Assembly: GCF_021117295.1 (NCBI RefSeq) | Contig: NZ_CP088247.1 | Location: 1,471,001-1,535,000 of the forward strand | DNA length: 64,000 nucleotides | Source: Methylorubrum sp. B1-46 | GTDB lineage: Bacteria > Pseudomonadota > Alphaproteobacteria > Rhizobiales > Beijerinckiaceae | Reading direction: 5' to 3' | Shown: piece after piece, positions 49,590 through 58,595 of the stretch | Layout: every line of letters begins with the position of its first letter | Position numbering within the stretch: position 1 is the stretch's first letter | Position numbers and translations under genes: made by a program | Notes under the pieces: generated by a model | The model's database searches: none | Told to the model about the DNA's origin: nothing | Seen by the model: the letters and a program-made list of their open reading frames with translations, nothing else

Positions 49590-52031
49590 ATGCTGGATTC
49601 CGTCCGGATCTCGCTCAAGGTGCTGAACGCGGCCCAGCTCGCCCTGATCGCGGCGGGCGCGCTGCTGCTCGCCTGGATCGGGACCGCCCTGCTCGGCGCC
49701 AGCCCGGCCGCGGACGGAGCGCAGCGGGCCGCCCAGGCCGGCGCGCGGGCCTTCGCCGAGGCGGTCGATACGGAACTTCACGGCAGCGTCGCGGATGCGC
49801 GGACCCTCGCGCTGCTGCTGCGCCCCGGCGACCCCGCCCTGACGGAAGCCGACCGCGCCGCCCTGCTGCGCGACTGGCTCGCCCTCAACCCGCGCTACGG
49901 GGATGCCGCCCTGATCGGGGCGGATGGAAGCGTGCGGGCCGCCGCCGATCCGCGCCGGACCGGCAGCAGCGTCGCCCGTCAGCCCTGGTTCGCGCGGGCG
50001 CGCAACGCCGAAATCGTCATCGCCACCAACAGCGGCGACGAGACGGCCCCCTTCGATGTCATCCTGTCTCTCGGGATGCCCGGCCGTTCCGACCGGATCC
50101 AGCTTCGCGCCGCCCCGGCCTTCCTCGAGATCGGCCCGCGCCTGCGCGGGGCGCTCGACCTGCCCGAGGCGGTCGTCTTCACCGTGCGCGGCGCCGATGG
50201 GCGGGTGCTCGCGGGCACCGCCTCCACCTCATGGGGCGAGCACCGCTCGGCCTCCGTACCGGTCCAGGGCGGGCGGGAACTCGGCTCTCCCGGCTGGGTG
50301 GTGACCGCCTCCGCGCCTCCGGGCGCGGCGATGGCCCAACGCCCGGACGGACGTCTCCTCGTGCTGGCGCTGGCCGTGGTGGGCGCCGCCGGGGCGCTCG
50401 GCTACGCCCTGGGCGGCCGGGCGGCGCAGCCGCTGCAGCGCCTCGCGGCGGGCGAGGCCGGGCCGGACGAGGCCGCAGCATCGCCGGTGCGCGAGTTCGC
50501 CGCGCTGAGCGAGGCGGTCGCCGGCCGTTCCCAGAGCCGCGAGGCGGCGCTGGCGCTGGCGGGAACCGGCCTCGACCGGATCAAGGGTCGCCTCCAGACC
50601 TTCGAGGCGATGTCCGGCTGGACCTGCTGGGAGATCGATCCGGAAACGCGCCGGGTTGTCTGGTCGGATGCCGACATGACCGGCACGGCGTCGGCCGCGG
50701 ACCATGCCGCCGACCTGTCCGACCTCGCCGCGTGGTTCGAGCCGGAGGATCGCCCGCTCCTCGACCTCACGCTCGACGCCGCGCGCCGGGCGGACGGGCC
50801 GCACGACGTGGTGCTGCGCGCCCGCGCCGAGGGCCCCGATCCGGCTCCCGAGGCGGAACGGCGGGTGCTGGTGCGCTTCCTGCGCGAGGCCGGCGACGGC
50901 CGCCGCATCCATGCCCTCAGCCGGGCGATCGAGGGCGGCGTCTCGGAGACGCCCGCCGGCCTGAACGAGCGGCGGCGCAACGCTGTCCTGCGCCGGGTGA
51001 CGGACGGCATCGTCCACGATTTCAACGACGTGCTGACGATCGTGTCGGCCAATCTGGGCACCCTGCGCCGCCGCCACGGCCTGAGCCCTGAACCGGCGCG
51101 CCTCGTCGATGCGGCGCTGGCGGGCGCCGGGCGCGGGGCGGCGCTGACCCGGCGGATGCTCAGTCTCGTGCGCGGCGAGGATGAGGGAATCGCCGAGTGC
51201 GACCTCGGCACGAGCGTCGAGGCGGCGCTCGCCTTCATGGGGGCCAACGTGCTGCGCGACGTGCCGGTCATCAACCGCGTCCCCGGTGACCTGCCGCGGG
51301 TGCTGTGCGCCGAGCGCATCCTCGAAGTCGTCCTGCTCAACCTCGCCTTTCACTTCCGCGATCATGGGCTTCGCGGCTTCGCCGTCGGCGCTGCCGAGGA
51401 GGTTGGCGAGCATGCCGGTGAGCCTGGGACCGGATTCGGCCTGCCGCCGGGGCCCTGCCTGCGCGTCCTCATCGCCAGCGGGCAGCACGAGCCGGGCCGG
51501 CGGGCGCGGGCGCCGCATCCCGAACATCTGGAGACGGTGGCCCGGCTCCTCGCCGGGATCGGCGCCGGCTGGCGCCTCATCTCGGATGGGACCGGCGCGG
51601 AGGCCTTCCTCGCCGAGATCTGGCTCAAGGCCGCCGCGCGGCGACCGAAGGAGCCGGCCCTCTGGCAGCCCGCCTTGCGCGTCCTCCTCGTGGAGAGCGA
51701 CAGCCTCGTGCGGGCGAGCGTGGCCGAGGCGCTGGCCGATCTCGGCCACGAAGTGGTCCAGGCGGCCTCGGGCGAGCACGCCCTGGCGCTCCTGTGCGAG
51801 AGCGCGGCCTACGACGCCATGGTGGCCGACCAGTCGATGCCGGTGATGACCGGCCTCCAGCTCGCCGCGACGGTGGTCGAGCGCTATCCCGACATTCGCA
51901 TCATCCTGGCGAGCCCGCACGGGCATCTGCCGGCGGCCGCACGGCAGTTCCTGCAACTGGACAAGCCGTTCCGCCCCGACGATCTCGCGGCGGTGCTGAG
52001 CGCGGCGGCGCCGCAGGTCCGGGCGGCCTGA
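49590..52031 (+). CDS. Membrane-bound hybrid histidine kinase with degenerate ATP-binding domain
   Basis: 813-aa sensor. In order: membrane helix (LALIAAGALLLAWIGTAL), extracytoplasmic sensor (about 40-255), second helix (LLVLALAVVGAAGALGYAL), a PAS-like region, a DHp helix with VHDFNDVLTIVSANLG (His near 475), an ATPase domain and a C-terminal receiver (VLLVESD, VADQSMP with Asp near 747, Lys in QLDKPFRP). The ATPase domain is badly eroded: the N box reads NLAFHFRDHG instead of NLxxNARDA, and no DxGxG loop is visible. It may be a pseudokinase that uses another kinase or only signals through its receiver. Confidence 0.85.
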   Translation: MLDSVRISLKVLNAAQLALIAAGALLLAWIGTALLGASPAADGAQRAAQAGARAFAEAVDTELHGSVADARTLALLLRPGDPALTEADRAALLRDWLALNPRYGDAALIGADGSVRAAADPRRTGSSVARQPWFARARNAEIVIATNSGDETAPFDVILSLGMPGRSDRIQLRAAPAFLEIGPRLRGALDLPEAVVFTVRGADGRVLAGTASTSWGEHRSASVPVQGGRELGSPGWVVTASAPPGAAMAQRPDGRLLVLALAVVGAAGALGYALGGRAAQPLQRLAAGEAGPDEAAASPVREFAALSEAVAGRSQSREAALALAGTGLDRIKGRLQTFEAMSGWTCWEIDPETRRVVWSDADMTGTASAADHAADLSDLAAWFEPEDRPLLDLTLDAARRADGPHDVVLRARAEGPDPAPEAERRVLVRFLREAGDGRRIHALSRAIEGGVSETPAGLNERRRNAVLRRVTDGIVHDFNDVLTIVSANLGTLRRRHGLSPEPARLVDAALAGAGRGAALTRRMLSLVRGEDEGIAECDLGTSVEAALAFMGANVLRDVPVINRVPGDLPRVLCAERILEVVLLNLAFHFRDHGLRGFAVGAAEEVGEHAGEPGTGFGLPPGPCLRVLIASGQHEPGRRARAPHPEHLETVARLLAGIGAGWRLISDGTGAEAFLAEIWLKAAARRPKEPALWQPALRVLLVESDSLVRASVAEALADLGHEVVQAASGEHALALLCESAAYDAMVADQSMPVMTGLQLAATVVERYPDIRIILASPHGHLPAAARQFLQLDKPFRPDDLAAVLSAAAPQVRAA

Positions 52032-52094
52032 CACCGGGCGGCCTCGCGAACGCTCGTGGCGGTCTCCGGCTGATCGCTTGGGCTTTGCCTTCCT

Positions 52095-52179
52095 CGTCAT
52101 CGCGAGGCTCGGCGTAAGCGATTCCAGTGCGCGGCCTTTCAGGAAAGGTCACGGCCTGGATTGCTTCGGCTTCGCCTCG
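52095..52179. repeat. Imperfect inverted repeat of a Rhizobiales-type dispersed palindrome
   Basis: CGTCATCGCGAGGCTCGGCG, then TAAGCGATTCCAG, is answered by CTGGATTGCTTCGGC, TTCGCCTCG 28 bases later. The sequence style (GTCAT-GCGAGG ... AAGCAATCCAG) is that of repeats scattered in many Rhizobiales genomes. It lies after the kinase stop and before bcsS. Confidence 0.75.
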
Positions 52180-52329
52180 AATGGTGGAAGAGGATCCTGA
52201 AGCGATCAGCGAACGCCGCATGACAAGATGTCGGCCGAGAGAACCGAGGCTTTTTCGCTTTCCGGGAGGCTCCCGTTAACCTTGGACCCCGATAAATCGG
52301 TGCGTAGTATGTGCGTATCCGAGGATCGA

Positions 52330-53142
52330 ATGGCTGTGGTTTCTCGCAACCATCAACGGACTCCCGGGAATCTCCGTGTTCTGGCTTGCGGCCTCGCGGT
52401 CGCGTTCGCTGTTCCGGCCCAGGCCGCCGACCTGCCGGCCCCGACCCCCGCGGCGGCCGGCGTCGATTGGTACACCGGCGCGCAGGCGCAGGCGGTGGAC
52501 GACAGCTGGGCGGTGGCCGTCGACGGCTCGACCAGCATCACCTCGAACTCCTCGGCCTTCGGCTCCGTCACGGTGACGACGGCGCTGGGAAGCCCGCCGA
52601 CGGTGAGTGGCGCGCGGGTGCGCGTCGAGGGCGTGGCCGGCACCTACTCCTATCCGGGGCAGTCCGTCGGGGGGCGCGTCACCGGCTACCAGCAGGAGGG
52701 CTCGCTGCTCGCCGGCTACGAGTGGATCTGGCGGGACGCGGCGCTCGCCGGCTATATCGGCTTCAACGTCCGCAGCAACCAGCTCTCGATCCCCGACCCC
52801 GGAAACCCGGTGGTCGGAACCGGCGTCGGCCTGAAGGTCGCCGGCAACTTCTACGCGACGCCGACCGACCGGACCATGGTCTCGGCCTACGGCTCCTACT
52901 CGACCAAGTTCAACGCCTACTATTCCCGCTTCCGCGTCGGCTACATGGTTGCCGACGGCGTCTATATCGGCCCGGAGGCGCTGTTCCTCGGCGACGACTT
53001 CTTCCGCCAGTACCGCGTCGGCGCCCACCTCTCCGGCCTGAGCTTCGGCCCGGTCCAGATGTCACTCGCGGTCGGTTACGTGAAAGATCGGGTGCAGGGC
53101 ACGGGCTATTATTCGAGCATCGAGGCGCGGGCGAATTTCTGA
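52330..53142 (+). CDS. bcsS: Cellulose biosynthesis protein BcsS-like outer-membrane protein
   Basis: 270-aa exported protein. Signal peptide RVLACGLAVAFAVPAQA, then many amphipathic beta strands ending in Phe (EARANF), the mark of an outer-membrane barrel. The stretches GYEWIWRDAALAGYIGFNV and VGYMVADGVYIGPEALFLG resemble BcsS as I recall it. It lies 330 bases before bcsA. No BcsC barrel is present in the locus, so BcsS could be the outer-membrane exit. The ATG at 52330 (GAGG upstream) was preferred over earlier in-frame starts. Confidence 0.75.
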   Translation: MAVVSRNHQRTPGNLRVLACGLAVAFAVPAQAADLPAPTPAAAGVDWYTGAQAQAVDDSWAVAVDGSTSITSNSSAFGSVTVTTALGSPPTVSGARVRVEGVAGTYSYPGQSVGGRVTGYQQEGSLLAGYEWIWRDAALAGYIGFNVRSNQLSIPDPGNPVVGTGVGLKVAGNFYATPTDRTMVSAYGSYSTKFNAYYSRFRVGYMVADGVYIGPEALFLGDDFFRQYRVGAHLSGLSFGPVQMSLAVGYVKDRVQGTGYYSSIEARANF

Positions 53143-53472
53143 GGGGAAGGCGCGCATCGCCCTCCTCGACAGGTTGGGAATCCCGGCCCGCCGCATCGCG
53201 CCGATGGTGCGTGCCGGACGCGGTCAGACCTTGAGGCCGCATGGACAATCCGCCGCCTTGCCGCGGCGTCTCAGCGCGAAGTATTTCCGCTCAATTGAGT
53301 ACAACCCGCGCCGAAAGGAATGTATTCCTTAACGTCGCGCACGATTTCCGTGAAGGTCCTTCCAAAGTCGCAGGCATCTTTCTACGGATGACCGGACGCT
53401 CTGCGGCGCGACATCAACCCTGTTCGCAAAGTTGGGCTGCGGACGCGTGAACGCATCCGGAAATCGTCGTAT
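53143..53472. other. Intergenic region upstream of the cellulose operon
   Basis: 330 bases, A/T-richer near 53280-53330, with a perfect ten-base palindrome CTCAATTGAG at about 53290. Likely holds the bcsA promoter. No gene recognised. Confidence 0.5.
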
Positions 53473-55965
53473 TTGAATGATGAACCGGTCCACGACGCAG
53501 GGGTGGCGAGTGTGATACGTGCGCTGCGGTGGCTGGCGTGGATGGGAACGACGGTCGCCGGCCTCGTCCTGCTGAGCCAGCCGGTCGGGACCCAGAACCA
53601 GCTTGCCATGAGCCTTGCCGCCATGGCGGCGATGATCGTGCTGTGGCTGTTCCTCGACGGGCCGCGCACCCGCTTCGTGTTCCTGGCGCTCGGGAGCCTC
53701 GTGGTGCTCCGCTACATCCTGTGGCGGGTCACCGACACGCTGCCCTCGCCCGGCGACCCGGTCAGCTTCGGCTTCGGCCTGCTGCTGCTCGTCGGCGAGC
53801 TGTACTGCGTCTTCATCCTGTTCGTCAGCCTGATCATCAACGCCGACCCGCTCAAGCGGCGCCCGCCCCCGGCGGCGAGCGCGGCCGACCTGCCCACCGT
53901 CGACGTCTTCGTGCCGAGCTACAACGAGGACGCCGCCATCCTGGCAATGACGCTGGCGGCCGCGCGCCAGATGAATTACCCGCCCGACAAGCTCACCGTC
54001 TGGCTCCTCGACGACGGCGGATCGGACCAGAAATGCGCCGACCCGAACCCCGAGAAGGCCAAGGCCGCGCGCGAGCGCCGGCGGGAGCTGACCGCACTCG
54101 CCGAAGGGCTCGGCTGCCGCTATCTCACCCGCGCCCGCAACGAGCACGCCAAGGCGGGTAACCTCAACAACGGGCTTGCCTTCGCCACCGGCGAGATCGT
54201 CGTCGTGCTTGATGCCGACCACGTCCCGTTCCGCTCCTTCCTGAGCGAGACCGTCGGCTACTTTGCCGAGGATCCGAAGCTCTTCCTCGTTCAGACGCCG
54301 CACGCCTTTCTCAATCCCGATCCGATCGAGCGCAACCTGAAGACCTTCGAGCGGATGCCGTCGGAGAACGAGATGTTCTACGCGGTGACGCAGCGCGGGC
54401 TCGACAAATGGAACGGCTCGTTCTTCTGCGGCTCCGCCGCCCTGCTGCGCCGCACCGCGCTGGACGAGGCCGGCGGGTTCTCCGGCATCACCATCACCGA
54501 GGATTGCGAGACCGCGTTCGAGCTGCATTCCCGCGGCTGGACCAGCGCCTATGTCGACAAGCCGCTGATCGCCGGCCTCCAGCCCGAGACGCTCTCGGCC
54601 TTCATCGGCCAGCGCTCGCGCTGGTGCCAGGGCATGTTCCAGATCCTGCTGCTGAAGAACCCGGTGCTGCAGAAGGGGCTCAAGCCGATCCAGAAGATCG
54701 CCTACCTCTCGAGCATGACGTTCTGGTTCTTCCCGGTGCCGCGGCTGATCTTCATGTTCGCGCCGCTCCTGCACATCTTCTTCGATCTGAAGATTTTTGT
54801 GGCCAGCGTCGATGAGTCGATTGCCTACACGGCGACCTACATCGTCATCAACCTGATGATGCAGAACTACGTCTACGGCAAATTCCGCTGGCCGTTCGTG
54901 TCGGAACTCTACGAGTACGTCCAGGGCCTCTATCTGTCGAAGGCGATCGTCTCGGTGATCTGGTCGCCGCGCAAGCCCACCTTCAATGTCACCGACAAGG
55001 GCATCAGCCTCGACCACAACCACCTCTCGTCGGCTTCGCTGCCCTTCTTCGCTGTCTACGGGCTGCTCGCGGCGGGCTGCGCGGTGGCGGCGTGGCGCTA
55101 CCTGTTCGAGCCGGGCGTGACCAACCTGATGCTGGTGGTCGGCCTGTGGAACTTTTTCAACCTGCTCACCGCAGGCGCCGCGCTCGGGGTCTGCGCCGAG
55201 CGGCGCCAGTTGGAGCGCGCGCCCTCGCTCGCCATCAACCGCCGCGGCCAGATCACGCTGGCCGGCCGGGCCATCGACGTGACGATCGAGCGCGTCTCGG
55301 CGGAAGCCTGCACGGTGCGCCTGCCCGCCGCCCTGCTGCCGACCGGGGTCGGACACCGCACGCTCACCGGCGCGCTCACCGTCGTTCCGGTGCCCGGTGC
55401 GCGCCCGGCCGGCGCCCTGCCGGTGACCCTGGAAGGGATCGAGCGGACCAAGGACGAGGCCTTCGCCCGCCTGAGCTTCGGCCGCCTGCGCCCGCAGGAT
55501 TACGTGGCGCTGGCCGGCCTGATGTACGGCGACGCGGAGGCGATGCGCCGCTTCCAGATGCGACGGCGGCGGCACAAGGACATCCTCACCGGCACGCTGC
55601 AATTCATCTGGTGGGGGCTCTCCGAGCCGGTGCGCGCCGTGCGCTACGCCCTCGCCGCCGACGCCCGCCCGGCCGTCGCGCCCGTGATCGACGGCACCTC
55701 GCCGATCTACGACGCGCCGGAACAGGCCCCGACGGGGGCGAACCTGCCCGAGCCGCTTCTGGCGCAGCCCCCCGCGCTCCAGGCCGTTCCGCCGGCGGCG
55801 CGTGAGCCTGCGCCGGCCGAGGCGCCGAACGCGCCCCAAGCTTCTTCCCAGGCCCCTTCCCAAGCTCCTTCCCGCGCCTCGAACGACTGGGTGCGGATGA
55901 TGCTCGACTACGAGAACGAACGTGCGCTCGCCGGGCGCTCCGGCCGCGAAGCGGGCACGGCGTGA
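53473..55965 (+). CDS. bcsA: Cellulose synthase catalytic subunit
   Basis: Inner-membrane GT2 synthase, 830 aa, that polymerises UDP-glucose and threads the chain outward. Catalytic motifs are complete: D180-D-G (LLDDGGSD), D247-A-D249 (VVLDADHVP), T342-E-D344, and the QRSRW motif at 380-384. FFCGS and the GTase gating loop region FNVTDKG are present. The PilZ domain has RRQLER but the second half, where D-x-S-x-x-G is expected, reads RVSAEA. The start is unclear: a TTG at 53473 opens the frame, but GTG at 53503 or 53512 is plausible. Coupled to bcsB. Confidence 0.95.
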   Translation: MNDEPVHDAGVASVIRALRWLAWMGTTVAGLVLLSQPVGTQNQLAMSLAAMAAMIVLWLFLDGPRTRFVFLALGSLVVLRYILWRVTDTLPSPGDPVSFGFGLLLLVGELYCVFILFVSLIINADPLKRRPPPAASAADLPTVDVFVPSYNEDAAILAMTLAAARQMNYPPDKLTVWLLDDGGSDQKCADPNPEKAKAARERRRELTALAEGLGCRYLTRARNEHAKAGNLNNGLAFATGEIVVVLDADHVPFRSFLSETVGYFAEDPKLFLVQTPHAFLNPDPIERNLKTFERMPSENEMFYAVTQRGLDKWNGSFFCGSAALLRRTALDEAGGFSGITITEDCETAFELHSRGWTSAYVDKPLIAGLQPETLSAFIGQRSRWCQGMFQILLLKNPVLQKGLKPIQKIAYLSSMTFWFFPVPRLIFMFAPLLHIFFDLKIFVASVDESIAYTATYIVINLMMQNYVYGKFRWPFVSELYEYVQGLYLSKAIVSVIWSPRKPTFNVTDKGISLDHNHLSSASLPFFAVYGLLAAGCAVAAWRYLFEPGVTNLMLVVGLWNFFNLLTAGAALGVCAERRQLERAPSLAINRRGQITLAGRAIDVTIERVSAEACTVRLPAALLPTGVGHRTLTGALTVVPVPGARPAGALPVTLEGIERTKDEAFARLSFGRLRPQDYVALAGLMYGDAEAMRRFQMRRRRHKDILTGTLQFIWWGLSEPVRAVRYALAADARPAVAPVIDGTSPIYDAPEQAPTGANLPEPLLAQPPALQAVPPAAREPAPAEAPNAPQASSQAPSQAPSRASNDWVRMMLDYENERALAGRSGREAGTA

Positions 55966-58595
55966 GAGGGATGGCGATGCGGCATCCTTCACGGTTCGGC
56001 TTCGGTCCGTGGCGCCGGCTGGCCTGGGCGCTCGCCTGCATGGCCGCGGCGGGCTCGGTCATGTCGGGATCGGCCGCGCGGGCGCAGAGCTTCCTCGGAA
56101 CCGGTCCGGCCGAGCGCCTGACCGTGCCCCCGACCGGCGACGCCCTGCGCAAGCAGAACCCGTCCCAAGCGCCGGCCCAGTCCGCCGCCCCACCGGCCGG
56201 GACGCAGGCCCGTCCCACGGCCGGCGACAACGCCGACACCGCGCGCCGCTCCCAGCCCCCGGTTCAAGCGACCATCGCCCCGGCCCGCCGCCTGCCCGCG
56301 GGCACCCGCGGCTTCCGCCTCTCGGGCGAGGAGGATGTGCTGCAATACCCGGTCTACCTCACCGAGGGGCAGGTGCGGGGCGCGGCGCGGCTGCGGGTCT
56401 CCTACCTCTCGGCGATCTCGGTGGCACCGGAAGGCTCGGAACTCACCGGCCTCGTCAACGGCACCAAGGTCGGCTGGACCCGGATCCAGGCGCCCGGCGC
56501 GGTCAAAGTCGTGGAATTCGCGATTCCCGACGGCGTCCTCAAGGCCGGCTACAACGCCGTGACCCTGACCGCGAGCCAGCGCCACCGGGTCGATTGCGGG
56601 ATCGAGGCGACCTACGAGCTGTGGACCCAGATCGACCCCTCCCGCTCCGGGCTGGTGGTCGCGCCGGCCGCCGATCTCGATCTGAAATCGCTGGCCGCCC
56701 TGGAGCCCGACGAGAGCGGGGCGCTGCCCATCGGCGTGCTGCTCAACGAGAAGCCGACCCTGCCGCGGCTGGAGCGGATGATCGGCGCCGTACAGGCCGT
56801 GGCCGTGGTCAGCCGGCTCGCCCGGCCGGCGGTCAGCTTCGGGCCGCCGCTCTCCGGCCGCAACGGCGTCAACCTGCTCGTCGGCACCGCCGCCGAGATC
56901 CGCGGCACGGAGGGCATCGAGGATCTCGGGCCGATCACCGGGCCGCGGCTCGCCCTGCTGCCGCCGCGGGGCAACCGGGCACCGACGCTCGTCGTCACCG
57001 GTTCCGGCCCCGAGGACGTGCGGTCCGCCATCACCCAGCTCGCCGCGGCCGGCGATGGCGGCGGCAGCGCGCCCGGCGCCGCGCTCGCCCCCCTGATCCG
57101 GGGCTACGAGGTTCAGGGCGGCGAGCGGCTTGAACTGGAGCGCCTCGGCGTCACCAGCCGCGAGTTCAACGGACGCCTGCTGCGCACCCGGATCGAGCTG
57201 CGCTTTCCCGCCGATTTCGTGCCCGCCGATTACGGCAAGGCCATGCTGCATCTGGCCGGCGGCTACGCCGCGGGCCTCGATTCGAGCGCCCAGATCGTCG
57301 TCGACATCAACGGCCGCAACGCCGCCAGCGTACCGCTGCCCTATGCCCGCGGCGAGGTGTTCGACGATCAGGCGATCCCGCTGCCCTTGAGCCTGTGGCG
57401 ACCGGGCCTGAACAGCGTCGAGATCAGCGCGCAGTTGCCCAACGCCGCCGACAAGGTCTGCGACACCCTCTCGCCGACGGCGCGCCAGCCGCGCTTCCTC
57501 TTCCTCGACCGCACCCGCCTCGAAATCCCGGCGCTGGCGCGAGCCGTGCGCAGTCCCGACCTCGCCGCGGTCAAGGCGGGGGCCGTCCCCTTCACCGCAT
57601 CGGGCGGGCGGCCGCGCCTCGTGCTGCCGGTCGCCGATCGCGAGACGGCGGATGCCGCAGCGACCCTCGCCGCCCGCCTCGCCATCGCCGCCAAGCGCGT
57701 GATCGACTTCGAACTCGTGCCCGATGCCGGCGGCACGGAGGGCGGCGCCAAGCTCGTGGTGGCACCCGCCCGCGCCCTCAACCCGGTGACGATCCAGGCC
57801 GCCGGCCTCGATCCCGACGAGATCCGCCGCGTCTGGCAGGGGCGGGCCGAGACGGTGGCGACACCGGGGCAGTTCGGGCCCGAGGGCGTGCTGACCCTCG
57901 ACCGGCTGCGGCGAAACCTGCCGATGCGCTGCGCCCTGCCGCCCGCCGCGGTACCGGTCAGCGTCGCGGCCGCGCCGCCTCCCACCGCACCGGCGGCCGC
58001 CCCTGCCCCGGCGCCCTCTCCGCGCGCGCCGCCGCGGTCGGCAGCCCCGGAAACCGACGAGGAGCTCGTGGCCCGCTGGGACCAGACCCTGTCGGGAGCC
58101 GCCTTCGTGCCCACGGTTCTGCGGGAGGGCTGGACCCGGCTCGCGAATGCGGCGCTGCGGCTGCGCAGCGACGTGACCGGTCTGATCGAGGCGCCGGCAG
58201 CGGGAGACGTGCCGATCAATCCGCGCGCCTCGCTGATCATCGCCGAGGATAGCAGCGGATCCCAGCTCAGCGAGACCACCGTGCTCGTCACCGCCCCGAA
58301 CCCGTCGATGCTCAAGGCCTCGGTCTCCTGCCTCGTCGATCCGGTGGTCTGGACCCGCCTCGTCGGGCGTGCCGCCTTCCTCGACGCCTCGGACGGCACC
58401 CTCACCACCGTCGAACCGGACCGCGTCGCGCTGATCGAGACCCGGACGTGGTCGCTCGCGAATTTCCGGCTGGTCTCGGCGGCGTGGCTCTCCCTCAATC
58501 CCGGCTACTACGTCGGCATGACCCTGTTCATGGCCCTGTGCCTCGGCCTCGCCACCACGGGCCTCGTGCGCCAACTCGGCCGGAGGAACTCCTGA
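55962..58595 (+). CDS. bcsB: Cellulose synthase periplasmic subunit BcsB
   Basis: 877-aa periplasmic partner of BcsA, anchored by one C-terminal helix (YVGMTLFMALCLGLATTG). A signal peptide (RLAWALACMAAAGSVMSG) precedes a Pro/Ala-rich spacer and the carbohydrate-binding and flavodoxin-like repeats (ARLRVSYLSAISVAPEGSEL; FGPPLSGRNGVNLLVG). The GTG at 55962 overlaps the bcsA stop; ATGs at 55971 and 55977 are alternatives, the latter with better ribosome-site spacing. Needed for synthase activity. Confidence 0.93.
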   Translation: MRGMAMRHPSRFGFGPWRRLAWALACMAAAGSVMSGSAARAQSFLGTGPAERLTVPPTGDALRKQNPSQAPAQSAAPPAGTQARPTAGDNADTARRSQPPVQATIAPARRLPAGTRGFRLSGEEDVLQYPVYLTEGQVRGAARLRVSYLSAISVAPEGSELTGLVNGTKVGWTRIQAPGAVKVVEFAIPDGVLKAGYNAVTLTASQRHRVDCGIEATYELWTQIDPSRSGLVVAPAADLDLKSLAALEPDESGALPIGVLLNEKPTLPRLERMIGAVQAVAVVSRLARPAVSFGPPLSGRNGVNLLVGTAAEIRGTEGIEDLGPITGPRLALLPPRGNRAPTLVVTGSGPEDVRSAITQLAAAGDGGGSAPGAALAPLIRGYEVQGGERLELERLGVTSREFNGRLLRTRIELRFPADFVPADYGKAMLHLAGGYAAGLDSSAQIVVDINGRNAASVPLPYARGEVFDDQAIPLPLSLWRPGLNSVEISAQLPNAADKVCDTLSPTARQPRFLFLDRTRLEIPALARAVRSPDLAAVKAGAVPFTASGGRPRLVLPVADRETADAAATLAARLAIAAKRVIDFELVPDAGGTEGGAKLVVAPARALNPVTIQAAGLDPDEIRRVWQGRAETVATPGQFGPEGVLTLDRLRRNLPMRCALPPAAVPVSVAAAPPPTAPAAAPAPAPSPRAPPRSAAPETDEELVARWDQTLSGAAFVPTVLREGWTRLANAALRLRSDVTGLIEAPAAGDVPINPRASLIIAEDSSGSQLSETTVLVTAPNPSMLKASVSCLVDPVVWTRLVGRAAFLDASDGTLTTVEPDRVALIETRTWSLANFRLVSAAWLSLNPGYYVGMTLFMALCLGLATTGLVRQLGRRNS

